Source of the DNA: a virus
Reading direction: 5' to 3' (one strand)
Virus record (IMG/VR): IMGVR_UViG_3300006871_000148
Coordinates: 1 to 26,881 of that record
Length of the DNA stretch: 26,881 bases
Shown here: one piece after another, positions 1-7,085 of the stretch
How the letters are laid out: each line of letters starts with the position of its first letter
How positions within the stretch are numbered: position 1 is the stretch's first letter
Notes under the pieces: model-generated
What the model was told of the DNA's origin: nothing
Seen by the model: only the letters and a program-made list of their open reading frames with translations
Database searches by the model: none
Made by a program: the position numbers and the translations under genes

Positions 1-1021
1 GAGCATAATCTCGACGTTCGCCCACACGCTGAACGCCGCGTACAGCAACCCGAGCGCGGCAAAGAGAACCCGCGGCCAAAGCCACAATGGCGAGCGTGAC
101 AGGCATGTAGAGAGGAAATGCAAACAGTCCCTCGACCAGAAAGACGACGATCACCAACCGCTCGGCGATCGCGCCGCGCCACAGACAGTAGCCGAAGAAC
201 GTAGCGAGCAACAGCACACCAGGAAGCCCGAGCTCGTAGGCGACCTGAAGGAAATCGTTGTGCGCGTACTCGAAGAAAGGATGATCGAAACGGAACGAGC
301 CAAGCCCGTTCCCCCACAGGCTCAGCCCGTCCCACGCCCGACCCCAGATCTCAAGACGCTCCGACAAGGTGGCAACTTTGAGGGTGAGGAAATGTGCCGA
401 GATACCAATAGCTACGACTGCAACTAACGCGGCCGCAAATTTTGCCCGACGCCACAGGACGAGCCAGCCGGCCGAGACCAGCGCCAAGATCGCCCCGCGC
501 GAGAGTGGGAGGGTCAAGAGAGGAACGCTGGCGCCGATCGCCAAGCTTGATCGACAAAGTGTCGGTCGAGCCCCCACAACCAACCCAACGATCGCCAGCG
601 CCGCCACCTCCGCGGACAAGTTCTTGTTGAAAAACAATCCACTGTAGAAGGTCGACGCCTCCCACTCGACAACCTGAAGCACTTGAAGAACCGTCGTCAA
701 GCTGTTGATACACAACGCTAATCCTGCCGCGACGTAAACCGGGTGCATTGCGCTCGGAGCGAGCAGAAACAACCCTCCAAACAACAAAAAGTGCCAGTAA
801 ATATCAGCGCCGAGCAGCAGGTCGGGCGTCCACCAGAACGAAGCGAGACCCCAAAGCAGGAAGCCCCCGAGACAAAAATGTCCTGGGGTCCAACTAACCC
901 GTTGAATTGTAAACAAAAGAACAGGAACTGCGACGGACAGCAACACCCAACGCGGAGCGTGCGCGCCGTCCGGCCACCAGGGCACGAAAGCGAGGACCAA
1001 GCAAAAGACCAGGAGAGGCAC
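1..1021 (-). CDS. O-antigen ligase/polymerase (Wzy/WaaL-like) membrane protein, C-terminus beyond left edge
   Basis: About 340 residues are visible, mostly hydrophobic helices. Read on the minus strand, hallmarks of the Wzy_C/O-antigen ligase family appear in the right order: GLFFNKN about 115 residues in, LTLPLSRGAIL about 45 later, then WGNGLGSFRFDHPFFEYAHNDF and LQVAYELGLPG, followed by FPLYMP. Family members polymerise or ligate lipid-linked O-antigen or similar glycans at the periplasmic face of the inner membrane. The start is GTG at 1021-1019, overlapping the TAG of the upstream gene (TAGTG), so translation is coupled. It is the last visible gene of the terminase-portal operon. Polymerase and ligase cannot be told apart from sequence alone. 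The fold call is strong; substrate and role are inference. The frame stays open to base 1. Confidence 0.85.
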   Translation of the reverse strand, partial: MPLLVFCLVLAFVPWWPDGAHAPRWVLLSVAVPVLLFTIQRVSWTPGHFCLGGFLLWGLASFWWTPDLLLGADIYWHFLLFGGLFLLAPSAMHPVYVAAGLALCINSLTTVLQVLQVVEWEASTFYSGLFFNKNLSAEVAALAIVGLVVGARPTLCRSSLAIGASVPLLTLPLSRGAILALVSAGWLVLWRRAKFAAALVAVVAIGISAHFLTLKVATLSERLEIWGRAWDGLSLWGNGLGSFRFDHPFFEYAHNDFLQVAYELGLPGVLLLATFFGYCLWRGAIAERLVIVVFLVEGLFAFPLYMPVTLAIVALAAGSLCRARVAVRGVQRVGERRDYA

Positions 1022-1191
1022 TAGACGGCCGTAAGGTCTTTGTTTTCCACGTAAATTGACACGCCGAAGGGCGCCTCCACCCGGCAACCCTTGTCGTCGA
1101 CCACAAGCACACGACCCTCGAAGGCCAGCGTGTTGCCCACGCCGTCCTTAGAGTTGACCCGCACCGTGTCACCGACCTTGAAGACGTTCAC
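1021..1191 (-). CDS. small SH3/KOW-like beta-barrel protein
   Basis: A 56-residue protein of alternating hydrophobic strands beginning NVFKVGDTVRV and containing FEGRVLVVDD, then a strand ending in SIYVENKDL. The pattern (VGD-hydrophobic start, turn, GRV-hydrophobic strand) resembles small SH3-like barrels. The start is GTG at 1191-1189, overlapping the portal stop (GTGA), with AGAGG just upstream. Its own stop overlaps the start of the Wzy-like gene. It sits between portal and membrane protein and is probably co-translated with both. No specific function is recognised; a head-completion or regulatory role would be a guess. Confidence 0.7.
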   Translation of the reverse strand: MNVFKVGDTVRVNSKDGVGNTLAFEGRVLVVDDKGCRVEAPFGVSIYVENKDLTAV

Positions 1192-3392
1192 TGCAACCTC
1201 TGTGGCCGCGGCACGCGGCTAGGATCCTGAAGCTGGTCTTGATGAATTAACCCCGGCGGTCCCTGCACCCGCGGCTGGCCGGGCTGCGCACCCTCGCGCG
1301 GCGTCCCCGCCACGCCAGGGCCGGCGCCCCCAGGCACCCCAGGAGCGCCCTGCTGCGCTTGTACTTGCGCCTGCACCGCAGCCATCTGCTTGCGCTGGCC
1401 CTGCTGGACATGCTTGAAAATGTGGGTCTGGATTTTCTTGGTGTTCTTCCCGCCGCCCGGCTGCGCGCCGAGCTGCTGAAGCAGCATCATGTGCGCCTGC
1501 ATGTGGGCCTGGTCGTCGTCCATCTCGTGCGTCGGGACGTCAAACCCCTCGGCAAGCAACTGGTTCTCCTGCTCGACGGGCACCGGCATCTGGTCCTCGG
1601 GCTTGACGAAGATCATCGGCGCCAGCCGCGGACCAAATGTGTTCTCGACCAGCTGAGTGACCACCGGCACGAGGTTGACCTGATAGCCGTTCAACTGCTG
1701 TGGCGGTATGCCGCGGATGACGTTCATGCCGGCAATCTGCTGCTGAATCTGCTGCGCCGAGCGCGCTTGCTCGACCCCGAACCAACGAAACACGTAGCGG
1801 TGCTCCATCTGGATCGGCGGCACTTCTTCGAGCCCGGCCTGCACGCCCATCTGCCCGAACTGCTTGACGGTGAGCATCTTGTCGCGGTGCTGGTGGTCGA
1901 GCTCCAAGAACAGTGCCAGCATAGGAGTGAGGATGCCTTCCTCGATCACCGTCACGGCGTCGGCAGTGGTGAGAATGTCGACCTGCTGTTCCTGCGCTAC
2001 CTCGGCCTGCGTCGGCTTCTCGCCACCAAGCCGGCCACGGATGCCGGTCGTGATCGCCGCCGGCGATACACTGAGCGTCTGACTGATCTGTTGCACGCAA
2101 TTGGCGACGATCTCCAACCCGTCCTTCCACAGCGCCGGAAACTGAGCGAACTCCGTCGACTTGGGATCGGTCTCCCACACCGCAGCGAGACTGAGTACCA
2201 TGCTCCCCACGCGCGGATTGTTGTTGGGGTCGGTCATCACGATCGGCATCAACGCATATGCAGCGCTGTCCATCGCCTCGTTAACCGCGTCGTTAGCCTG
2301 ATACTGCAAGTCCGCGCAGGGTTTGATTTTGCTGATGCCTTTGAAAGACTCTGACACCTTCTCGACCGGCACCGAGAGCAACGGCACCTTGTCCGACCAG
2401 TTCGGATTGCGCCGGCAGCCGAGCATCCGTTGCTCGCCGCCGAAGAACATCTGGCACAGGCGCCGCTCGCCCTTGGCGATCTTGATGCACGCCCACGTCT
2501 CATAGACTTGAGCATACGCACCAACGCCATAACCCTTCACGCCAGCGGCATCCACCATCTTGCGCGCCGGGTTCTTGTCCTCGGTGCGCGCTTCGGTCTG
2601 AAGTTCTTTGAGAAGGGCAGCGCCCTCGTCCTCGCGGATGGCGCCTTCCTTGACCATCTGGCGAATTTTTGCCTTGCCCCAGCGCCGGATGATGGTCGCC
2701 GACCCGCCCTCATAGACCGCCTCGTCCACGGTGTCAGCCGTCGCCGGCAGCACCAGCACATCGGCGTCATGCAACACCTCGACCTCAGGGTAAGCGTCCT
2801 CAATCTCCTCCTCGTCCATGGTCTCGACTTCGTCAGCCGCCGGATTAGGCACACCTTCGGCAAGCTCGGGCACCTCCATGGTGCGCCAGGTCACGTTGCG
2901 CTTGCGCGAGCACCAGCTGATATAGATGTTGTACTGCCCCTCGATGTCGCCGTTCTTCACCAGCGCGGGCATCACCTTGGTGCGCAACTTGGCCTTGCGA
3001 ACGTAGTGTTCGAGCAACGCGGTCAGCGAGTCAGGCTGCGTGCCATCGGAGGACGTAGTCTCGACGTAGCGCCCCGACTGCGGAAAAATCTGGTTGGTGA
3101 AACGGGTCTTGCGCGCGTTGACAGCGTTGTGGACCGCAGGAACAAAGATTTGAGAGGTGCCATTATAGAACTGCTTGCCGGTGAGCTTGGTATTGTAGAT
3201 GTCCCAGTAGTCGAGCAGGTCGTCCGAGCGCGAAGCCTGATCCTCGTAACCCTTCTCGACTTCCTTGAAAATGTCGAGCATCTGCTTCTTGACGCCGGCC
3301 TTGCGCGACAAGTCGTCCTTGCGCGCCTTAGTGCTCGGCGCCTCAAGGTCGTTGTCCTCGCCTTCCTGGTCGTCAACGGTGTAATCAGCCAC
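1188..3392 (-). CDS. phage portal protein
   Basis: A 734-residue protein directly downstream of the terminase, the usual place for a portal. The size fits the large portals of podovirus-type phages (about 700-770 residues). The N-terminal 40 residues are acidic and charged. The body has helix-rich segments such as DYWDIYNTKLTGKQFYNG and TRFTNQIFPQSGRYVETT typical of portal wing and stem regions. The last ~70 residues are rich in Gln, Gly and Pro (QAQVQAQQGAPG) and look disordered. The portal forms the dodecameric ring at the head vertex through which DNA is pumped. Start ATG overlaps the end of the upstream small gene by 8 bp; the stop overlaps the next gene by 4 bp. Assignment rests on position, length and general sequence character. 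Confidence 0.85.
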   Translation of the reverse strand: MADYTVDDQEGEDNDLEAPSTKARKDDLSRKAGVKKQMLDIFKEVEKGYEDQASRSDDLLDYWDIYNTKLTGKQFYNGTSQIFVPAVHNAVNARKTRFTNQIFPQSGRYVETTSSDGTQPDSLTALLEHYVRKAKLRTKVMPALVKNGDIEGQYNIYISWCSRKRNVTWRTMEVPELAEGVPNPAADEVETMDEEEIEDAYPEVEVLHDADVLVLPATADTVDEAVYEGGSATIIRRWGKAKIRQMVKEGAIREDEGAALLKELQTEARTEDKNPARKMVDAAGVKGYGVGAYAQVYETWACIKIAKGERRLCQMFFGGEQRMLGCRRNPNWSDKVPLLSVPVEKVSESFKGISKIKPCADLQYQANDAVNEAMDSAAYALMPIVMTDPNNNPRVGSMVLSLAAVWETDPKSTEFAQFPALWKDGLEIVANCVQQISQTLSVSPAAITTGIRGRLGGEKPTQAEVAQEQQVDILTTADAVTVIEEGILTPMLALFLELDHQHRDKMLTVKQFGQMGVQAGLEEVPPIQMEHRYVFRWFGVEQARSAQQIQQQIAGMNVIRGIPPQQLNGYQVNLVPVVTQLVENTFGPRLAPMIFVKPEDQMPVPVEQENQLLAEGFDVPTHEMDDDQAHMQAHMMLLQQLGAQPGGGKNTKKIQTHIFKHVQQGQRKQMAAVQAQVQAQQGAPGVPGGAGPGVAGTPREGAQPGQPRVQGPPGLIHQDQLQDPSRVPRPQRLQ

Positions 3393-3579
3393 GACGATCC
3401 TCTACGTGTTCAACCTTCCAACCCTTCGCCCTAAATTGACTAATCACATAGTTTGCTCGTGCGCTGTACCGACACCACTTTGAAAGAATTGGCGCGCAGC
3501 CGGTGATCTCGTCGTTGTACTCAGTAAATCCGGCGACAAAATTAGGCGCAGTCACCTGCCACAACCTGTCGTGGGCCAT
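3385..3579 (-). CDS. small conserved phage protein with VTAPxFxAG motif
   Basis: A 64-residue protein (start MAHDRLWQVTAPNFVAGF) with a central CAPILSKW and a C-terminal KGWKVEHV. Proteins with a VTAPHFxAG...AP...GW signature are common small ORFs in phages, often near packaging genes; none has a function known to me. The ATG at 3579 has GGTGG upstream. An in-frame TTG at 3618, preceded by AGGAGAGG inside the terminase tail, would add 13 residues and couple translation to the terminase. I prefer the ATG because the family motif normally lies close to the N-terminus. The 3' end overlaps the portal start by 8 bp. Confidence 0.75.
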   Translation of the reverse strand: MAHDRLWQVTAPNFVAGFTEYNDEITGCAPILSKWCRYSARANYVISQFRAKGWKVEHVEDRRG

Positions 3580-3610
3580 CGTGGCACCACCAATTTCTTT
3601 CCGCAGTGGG

Positions 3611-5638
3611 CTAGCCAATTTTCCTCTCCTGCACCGTCGACTGCCTGTTGCCTAATGACGAGATGTACCTGCGCCCGTCTGGTGTCGTCGCGTAGTGGAC
3701 AGGCTCGTCATCGCGGATGCTACTCGATTTGAGCAAAGCCGCAAAGGACTCGATGCCTTCCATCAGAGTACGATATGGCCCTTCGACTGCGAACTCGGAC
3801 AGAACGCCGTGCTTGGTCACCTCCTGTGCATACCCTCCGGCGAAAGCGTTCAAAACCCATCTGGCCTGTGTCGACACCCGCAGCGCGGGGAAGCCGCGCG
3901 TCAGCCGTCGAGTGAGCAGTCGTATTTCCTCTCGCCCGATATGCGGCGCCTGGCCCTGACCGACATCGACGGGAATTTTGCGCGCAGCCGCTCGAAGTCC
4001 GACAGTGTCATGCTGACTAAAATGTTGCGGTCCTGCGAAGACACGAACCTTGTGACCACTGGCGGCTGCTCCAGCTGCCTTGCATATTCCTCCAAGCCCT
4101 TGTCCAGGATCGCCTTCTCTGACCCAGTCGTCGATGACATGCAGCCCTCCGTCGATCACCTGAACCAGCGCGGCCGTGGTGCAAAGCGTGGTCGCGTTCA
4201 CTACCAGATAGACGGATTGTCTTTGAACAAGTCCCAGGTCTTCGGTGATGTTCTGCACCGTGAAGCCGTCGTAGATCGGCTGCCCAGGGCGCAGGCGTAG
4301 AGCATAAGCAAGAGCGTTGGGAACGTCGATGCGCCCGGTCGGGAAGCCAAGAAACTGAGCCACTGCCTCGGGACAATCTTTGGCAAAGGTCACCTCTTTT
4401 GCTTTGAAGAATGGCTGAAGGCCACGGATGAAGTCGAGCTTGCCCTTGGGCGCCTTGAGCGGCCGGATGGGGATGGCGTAGGCGCGGCGAAGTTGCTCTT
4501 GTCGAAGAGGTTGCAGAATAAACTCATGTAAACCGTCTTCTTCCACGCCAATAACGATCGGACGGTACAGGTCGTCAACTCTGAACATATCCGCAATGAT
4601 TTCATCCGGCTTCCACATGCCCACGTAGGCATCCCACACGATCAGCCGGTTGTTCAGCCACGACCAGATAGCAATGCCCGTACTGGCAGAAGTGGACTTC
4701 ACAGTGCGTGCCGGGTCGTACATCGCATAGACGGCCTGCCACGTACGCACCATCGGCTCGACCCGCATCAGGTCGACCGTGAACGGCTTCTGGCTCATGT
4801 CCTCGGCTTTGCATAGATATTCCTGGGCAAAATTGTTGTGCAAACCAAGACGCGCGTACTCTGCCTCTTTTGCCGTTATCCAAGCAAGCGAGAACCGATC
4901 AGGCCATGTTGCCTGAAGCTCTCCGGTTTCAGCATTTATGCTGCGGATCGGATAGGTTCGGCTCTCCCAATCCTTCTCGCCTTCGGGCGTGACAACTGCT
5001 TCAAGCTGCTCGATCACTGCCTGCGGTGAAAGCGGAGTGCCGTTAATACGGACAAGCGCGTTGGGATCGAGCGCCGGCATCACCACCGACATAAGCCAGC
5101 GCATACACTTCTCGATCGCCTCGGGCGTCGCTACCGACTCCTCGTTCTCGATGTCGTCGCCGAACGCAAGGTCGGGACGCCAGTCCAAATGCTTCGAGCC
5201 ACGCAACGACTGACCACGCCCAAAAGCTTGAATGGCCACGCCGTTCGCGAGCACAATCCGACCTTCCGACCATGTGTCTCCGACGAGATTTCCGAACAGG
5301 TCTTCGAGGTAGGCGTTCGTATCAAATTCGTTTTTGATTGCGCGCAGGCGCTCTACCGCGCGCTCGTACGTCTCTCCCAGCACGATGCAATTCTTGAACT
5401 GCCGCAGGCACGCCCGGATGATGATCGCCTCCTCGGCGCGCGTGCTCTTGGCAGCGCCGCGGAAGGCTTTTATGAGCACCTTTGGTGCGTCACTATGCCA
5501 CAGGTCGATGATCTCGTTGTGAAAATCGGGGGTGGTGTTGGGATGGCGATGACCAAAGAGAACGGCGTGCGCGAGCCGCGGGTTGCGGCCGAGCTTCACG
5601 ATCAGCTCGCTGCGGGGGTCGAGAGGGGCGTCGGTCAT
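3611..5638 (-). CDS. terL: terminase large subunit with C-terminal extension
   Basis: A 675-residue packaging motor. The ATPase domain shows a Walker A-like FRGAAKST (residues 59-66) and Walker B DLAFGDDIEN (156-165). A nuclease-like domain follows, with YAMYDPART (Asp308), VIGVEEDGL (362-370) and IDVPNALAYAL (Asp438), fitting the RNase H-fold terminase nuclease. Terminases usually end near residue 450-550; here about 215 more residues follow (see findings). The protein cuts concatemeric DNA and drives it through the portal. Start ATG 5638 has no clear Shine-Dalgarno; the KTSC gene ends 18 bp upstream, so coupling is likely. A small terminase subunit is not obvious next to it. Confidence 0.93.
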   Translation of the reverse strand: MTDAPLDPRSELIVKLGRNPRLAHAVLFGHRHPNTTPDFHNEIIDLWHSDAPKVLIKAFRGAAKSTRAEEAIIIRACLRQFKNCIVLGETYERAVERLRAIKNEFDTNAYLEDLFGNLVGDTWSEGRIVLANGVAIQAFGRGQSLRGSKHLDWRPDLAFGDDIENEESVATPEAIEKCMRWLMSVVMPALDPNALVRINGTPLSPQAVIEQLEAVVTPEGEKDWESRTYPIRSINAETGELQATWPDRFSLAWITAKEAEYARLGLHNNFAQEYLCKAEDMSQKPFTVDLMRVEPMVRTWQAVYAMYDPARTVKSTSASTGIAIWSWLNNRLIVWDAYVGMWKPDEIIADMFRVDDLYRPIVIGVEEDGLHEFILQPLRQEQLRRAYAIPIRPLKAPKGKLDFIRGLQPFFKAKEVTFAKDCPEAVAQFLGFPTGRIDVPNALAYALRLRPGQPIYDGFTVQNITEDLGLVQRQSVYLVVNATTLCTTAALVQVIDGGLHVIDDWVREGDPGQGLGGICKAAGAAASGHKVRVFAGPQHFSQHDTVGLRAAARKIPVDVGQGQAPHIGREEIRLLTRRLTRGFPALRVSTQARWVLNAFAGGYAQEVTKHGVLSEFAVEGPYRTLMEGIESFAALLKSSSIRDDEPVHYATTPDGRRYISSLGNRQSTVQERKIG

Positions 5639-5656
5639 GCCGCGAGCGTAGACGAA

Positions 5657-5854
5657 CTACGTCTCGTCGTACACGCCCTTAACGGCGCTGTTGAAATACT
5701 GGCCAGGGGAGGAAGCGGAAGTGAGGCCGTCAGCGATCTGCTGAGGAACGTCGGCGTAGCGGTAAGTCCGGCCCGAGCGAAACAAGATGATCAGGATCTG
5801 GCGTTCCGCGTCATAGTCGCAGCCGGCCAGGTTGGAACTGGAGAGGGGGGTCAT
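5657..5854 (-). CDS. KTSC-domain protein
   Basis: A 65-residue protein matching the short KTSC domain: an SSNL-type beginning, a YD-x6-L hydrophobic strand (DYDAERQILIILF), then G-x-TYRYADVPQQI and SASSPGQYFNSAVKGVY at the end. In this family the strand, Y-x-Y-x-x-VP and SxGxYFN blocks are the landmarks. KTSC domains occur alone in phages and fused to lysyl-tRNA synthetases; their function is not established. The start ATG lies 13 bp after the stop of the secreted-protein gene. Longer in-frame starts upstream would overlap that gene and add non-family sequence, so I rejected them. Confidence 0.82.
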   Translation of the reverse strand: MTPLSSSNLAGCDYDAERQILIILFRSGRTYRYADVPQQIADGLTSASSPGQYFNSAVKGVYDET

Positions 5855-5867
5855 CAGCTTCGCTGTT

Positions 5868-6131
5868 TCAGCGTTTGAAGGGAACGACGTCCGCGGCGAA
5901 CTGGTCGGAGGTGTTGACCACTGCGAGGCGCTGTTTCTTGGCCTTGCGGATTTTGGTCTTCCCGGTGCGCAGAGGTGCCTTGTCGCACCAAACAACAGTC
6001 TTGCCCGCCTGATTGTCGATGTGGAGATTTCCCCACCCTGGTGCGCAGGTGATCGTGTTGCGAGGGGCGGCCACGGAAGGGGTGGTGACGAGCACGAGGA
6101 GTGCGGCAGCCAGCAAGAGGGCTTTCTTCAT
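5868..6131 (-). CDS. small secreted protein with signal peptide
   Basis: An 87-residue protein with a textbook signal peptide (MKKALLLAAALLVLVTTPSVAA, split here as MKKALLLAAALLVLV then TTPSVAA), probably cleaved after VAA near residue 22. The mature part has two cysteines (TITCAPGWGN and VVWCDKAP), which could form one disulfide in the periplasm, and a basic stretch KTKIRKAKKQR. Start ATG overlaps the stop of the upstream small gene (ATGA), with GAGG ahead. I do not recognise a family. It belongs to the front of the packaging operon; an envelope or periplasmic role is inferred only from the signal peptide. Confidence 0.75.
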   Translation of the reverse strand: MKKALLLAAALLVLVTTPSVAAPRNTITCAPGWGNLHIDNQAGKTVVWCDKAPLRTGKTKIRKAKKQRLAVVNTSDQFAADVVPFKR

Positions 6132-6280
6132 TTCAAATCCTCGGTTTGAAGGGGCGCCATCGCGTGCTTGGTGTGCGCGGCGTTTAGGGCGGCTTGGGAA
6201 AACCGCAGGGCATCTTCGGATCGCTCGGCGTCCGTGGCCTTCTTCAGCAATGCATTGATGGTGTTTTGCAGGTCGTCCAT
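6128..6280 (-). CDS. small conserved phage protein (SEDALRFSQAALN motif)
   Basis: A 50-residue helical protein, MDDLQNTINALLKKA at the start and SEDALRFSQAALNAAH in the middle. Short proteins with a DA-x-x-FSQAALN-A core are frequent in tailed phages of proteobacteria and have no assigned function. The ATG is preceded by GGAGGT 9-10 bases upstream, the strongest ribosome site of this operon, and it is the first gene of the leftward arm. Its stop overlaps the start of the secreted-protein gene (ATGA). The two-helix pattern suggests a small dimer or a coat/head cofactor, but that is a guess. Confidence 0.75.
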   Translation of the reverse strand: MDDLQNTINALLKKATDAERSEDALRFSQAALNAAHTKHAMAPLQTEDLK

Positions 6281-6303
6281 CGGGTTTTACCTCCGGATGT
6301 GGG

Positions 6304-6342
6304 TTGCGTGTGGAGCGTGAGGTATTGCGTGTGAGGTGTCAA
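6304..6342 (-). promoter_or_regulatory. possible late promoter/activator site with 9-bp direct repeats
   Basis: On the minus strand a perfect TTGACA (6342-6337) lies 57 bases before the first late ATG. It is followed by two copies of CACACGCAA (6333-6325 and 6312-6304) exactly 21 bp apart, about two helical turns. No good -10 hexamer sits 16-18 bases after the TTGACA. The repeats could therefore be an activator site, or the promoter may need a phage factor. The rightward promoter shares CCTTGACACC and ACACGC. Weak evidence. Confidence 0.35.
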
Positions 6343-6640
6343 GGGCTTTGGGGGTAGCTTATTATGCGGAGGAAAATCCTATTTTATGCTGCTGTCTGCG
6401 AATGAAGTCATAAAAATTAAAATCTCCCGCCCCCCGGCAAAGCAAATCCCGAGTTGTTCGAGGCACAAAGCAAATAAGATCAATGGCTTAGCGCCAGCGG
6501 CTCGCCTGGTACACGAAGCTCGCGGCCTATTGTACAGCAAGTTACATGTGAGTAGAACGGAATTGCTCAATGATTTCAACGCTGCGTATGTATTTTGTTG
6601 GCCTGCATATTTATTCTGCATGGACCAGGTAGGAGAAAAA

Positions 6641-6661
6641 AGAACATTCCGTGTTTGTTCT
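6641..6661. promoter_or_regulatory. 21-bp dyad, candidate operator
   Basis: Inverted repeat with 6-bp arms AGAACA and TGTTCT around a 9-base centre. It has the size of a dimeric HTH repressor site. It superficially recalls LexA sites (GAAC...GTTC), but the spacing fits neither the GAAC-N4-GTTC form nor the alphaproteobacterial GTTC-N7-GTTC form. It lies in the divergent control region. Confidence 0.3.
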
Positions 6662-6781
6662 CTTAATTCGATACATTCAAAAAACGCTGTAACCTATTGA
6701 TGTTGTTCACTGTCCAGGGTAGTAGTAGTTAAGTAGTTACTATATTTGATGATTTTTCTTCCTGGGCCAACTCGCGTACAT

Positions 6782-6802
6782 TTATGCTCATATTGAGCAT
6801 AA
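6782..6802. promoter_or_regulatory. 21-bp perfect dyad, candidate operator
   Basis: Perfect inverted repeat with 9-bp arms, TTATGCTCA and TGAGCATAA, around TAT. Neither side has a T-run suited to termination, so an operator for one of the two downstream HTH proteins is the likelier reading. It lies about 150 bp upstream of the rightward -35 box. The symmetry is seen directly; the binding protein is inferred. Confidence 0.45.
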
Positions 6803-6829
6803 CTATTTTCATAGGTCAGAATGCAAAAA

Positions 6830-6862
6830 CAAATAAAAAAATTTAGGCTACTAGTGTAGCCT
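6830..6862 (-). terminator. rho-independent terminator facing left
   Basis: Hairpin with perfect 7-bp stem AGGCTAC/GTAGCCT (6845-6851 and 6856-6862) and a TAGT loop. On the minus strand it is followed by AAATTTTTTTATTTG, giving a T-run for leftward transcripts. No minus-strand gene ends here. It would stop antisense or leaky transcripts coming from the early promoter side, or end a small RNA. Confidence 0.5.
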
Positions 6863-6954
6863 TTGAAACCATTACACAATCCGCTTTTTCTGTCTAAACT
6901 TGTGACATTCCTACCACACACAAAATGTACCCACATGAGCCCCATAAGTAGACC

Positions 6955-6984
6955 TTGACACCACGCCCACACGCGCATTATATA
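6955..6984 (+). promoter_or_regulatory. sigma70-like promoter of the rightward early operon
   Basis: A consensus -35 box TTGACA at 6955-6960. It is followed after 18 bases by TATATA (6979-6984), or after 17 by TTATAT. Transcription would start near 6990, just ahead of the first HTH reading frame. Orientation and position fit the early arm promoter. Confidence 0.6.
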
Positions 6985-7085
6985 CATTGCCGAATTCACG
7001 CTAGGCAAAAGGCCCCAAAACGACGCCAGCTCGCTTCGGTCTTCGCGACGGACCATCGGCTGCCGACTTAAAGGACGCGCGCCGC

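Larger units (their letters stand above)
6281..7085. promoter_or_regulatory. AT-rich divergent intergenic control region
   Basis: About 800 bp between the leftward late operon and the rightward early operon. From about 6360 to 7000 the base composition is clearly more AT-rich than the genes around it. I find no convincing gene: open frames at 6379-6700 and 6694-7056 lack family-like sequence or a well-spaced ribosome site. It contains a TTGACA promoter facing right, two 21-bp dyads, a hairpin with a T-run facing left, and direct repeats near the late start. It probably carries the lytic/late switch and perhaps a replication origin. The region assignment is secure; the detailed functions are inference. 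Confidence 0.7.

Noticed and set aside
351-713. 120-codon minus-strand frame overlapping the Wzy-like gene
   Set aside because: Out of frame with the motif-bearing frame, which carries the family signatures continuously from 1021 to 1.
1359-2354. 331-codon plus-strand open frame opposite the portal
   Set aside because: Antisense shadow: Leu/His/Arg-rich composition typical of reversed high-GC coding sequence, no ribosome site, and the portal frame is well supported.
2430-3434. 334-codon plus-strand open frame opposite the portal start
   Set aside because: Same antisense effect; no recognisable motif and it crosses the portal/small-gene overlap.
6641-6661. LexA/SOS box
   Set aside because: GAAC and GTTC are 11 bases apart, which matches neither known LexA spacing.
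6386-6700. 104-codon plus-strand frame in the AT-rich region
   Set aside because: GGAGG is about 14 bases from the ATG, too far; the product has no family-like or folded pattern; the region carries dyads.
6694-7056. 120-codon minus-strand frame in the control region
   Set aside because: It would run through the hairpin terminator and the early promoter; the composition looks random.
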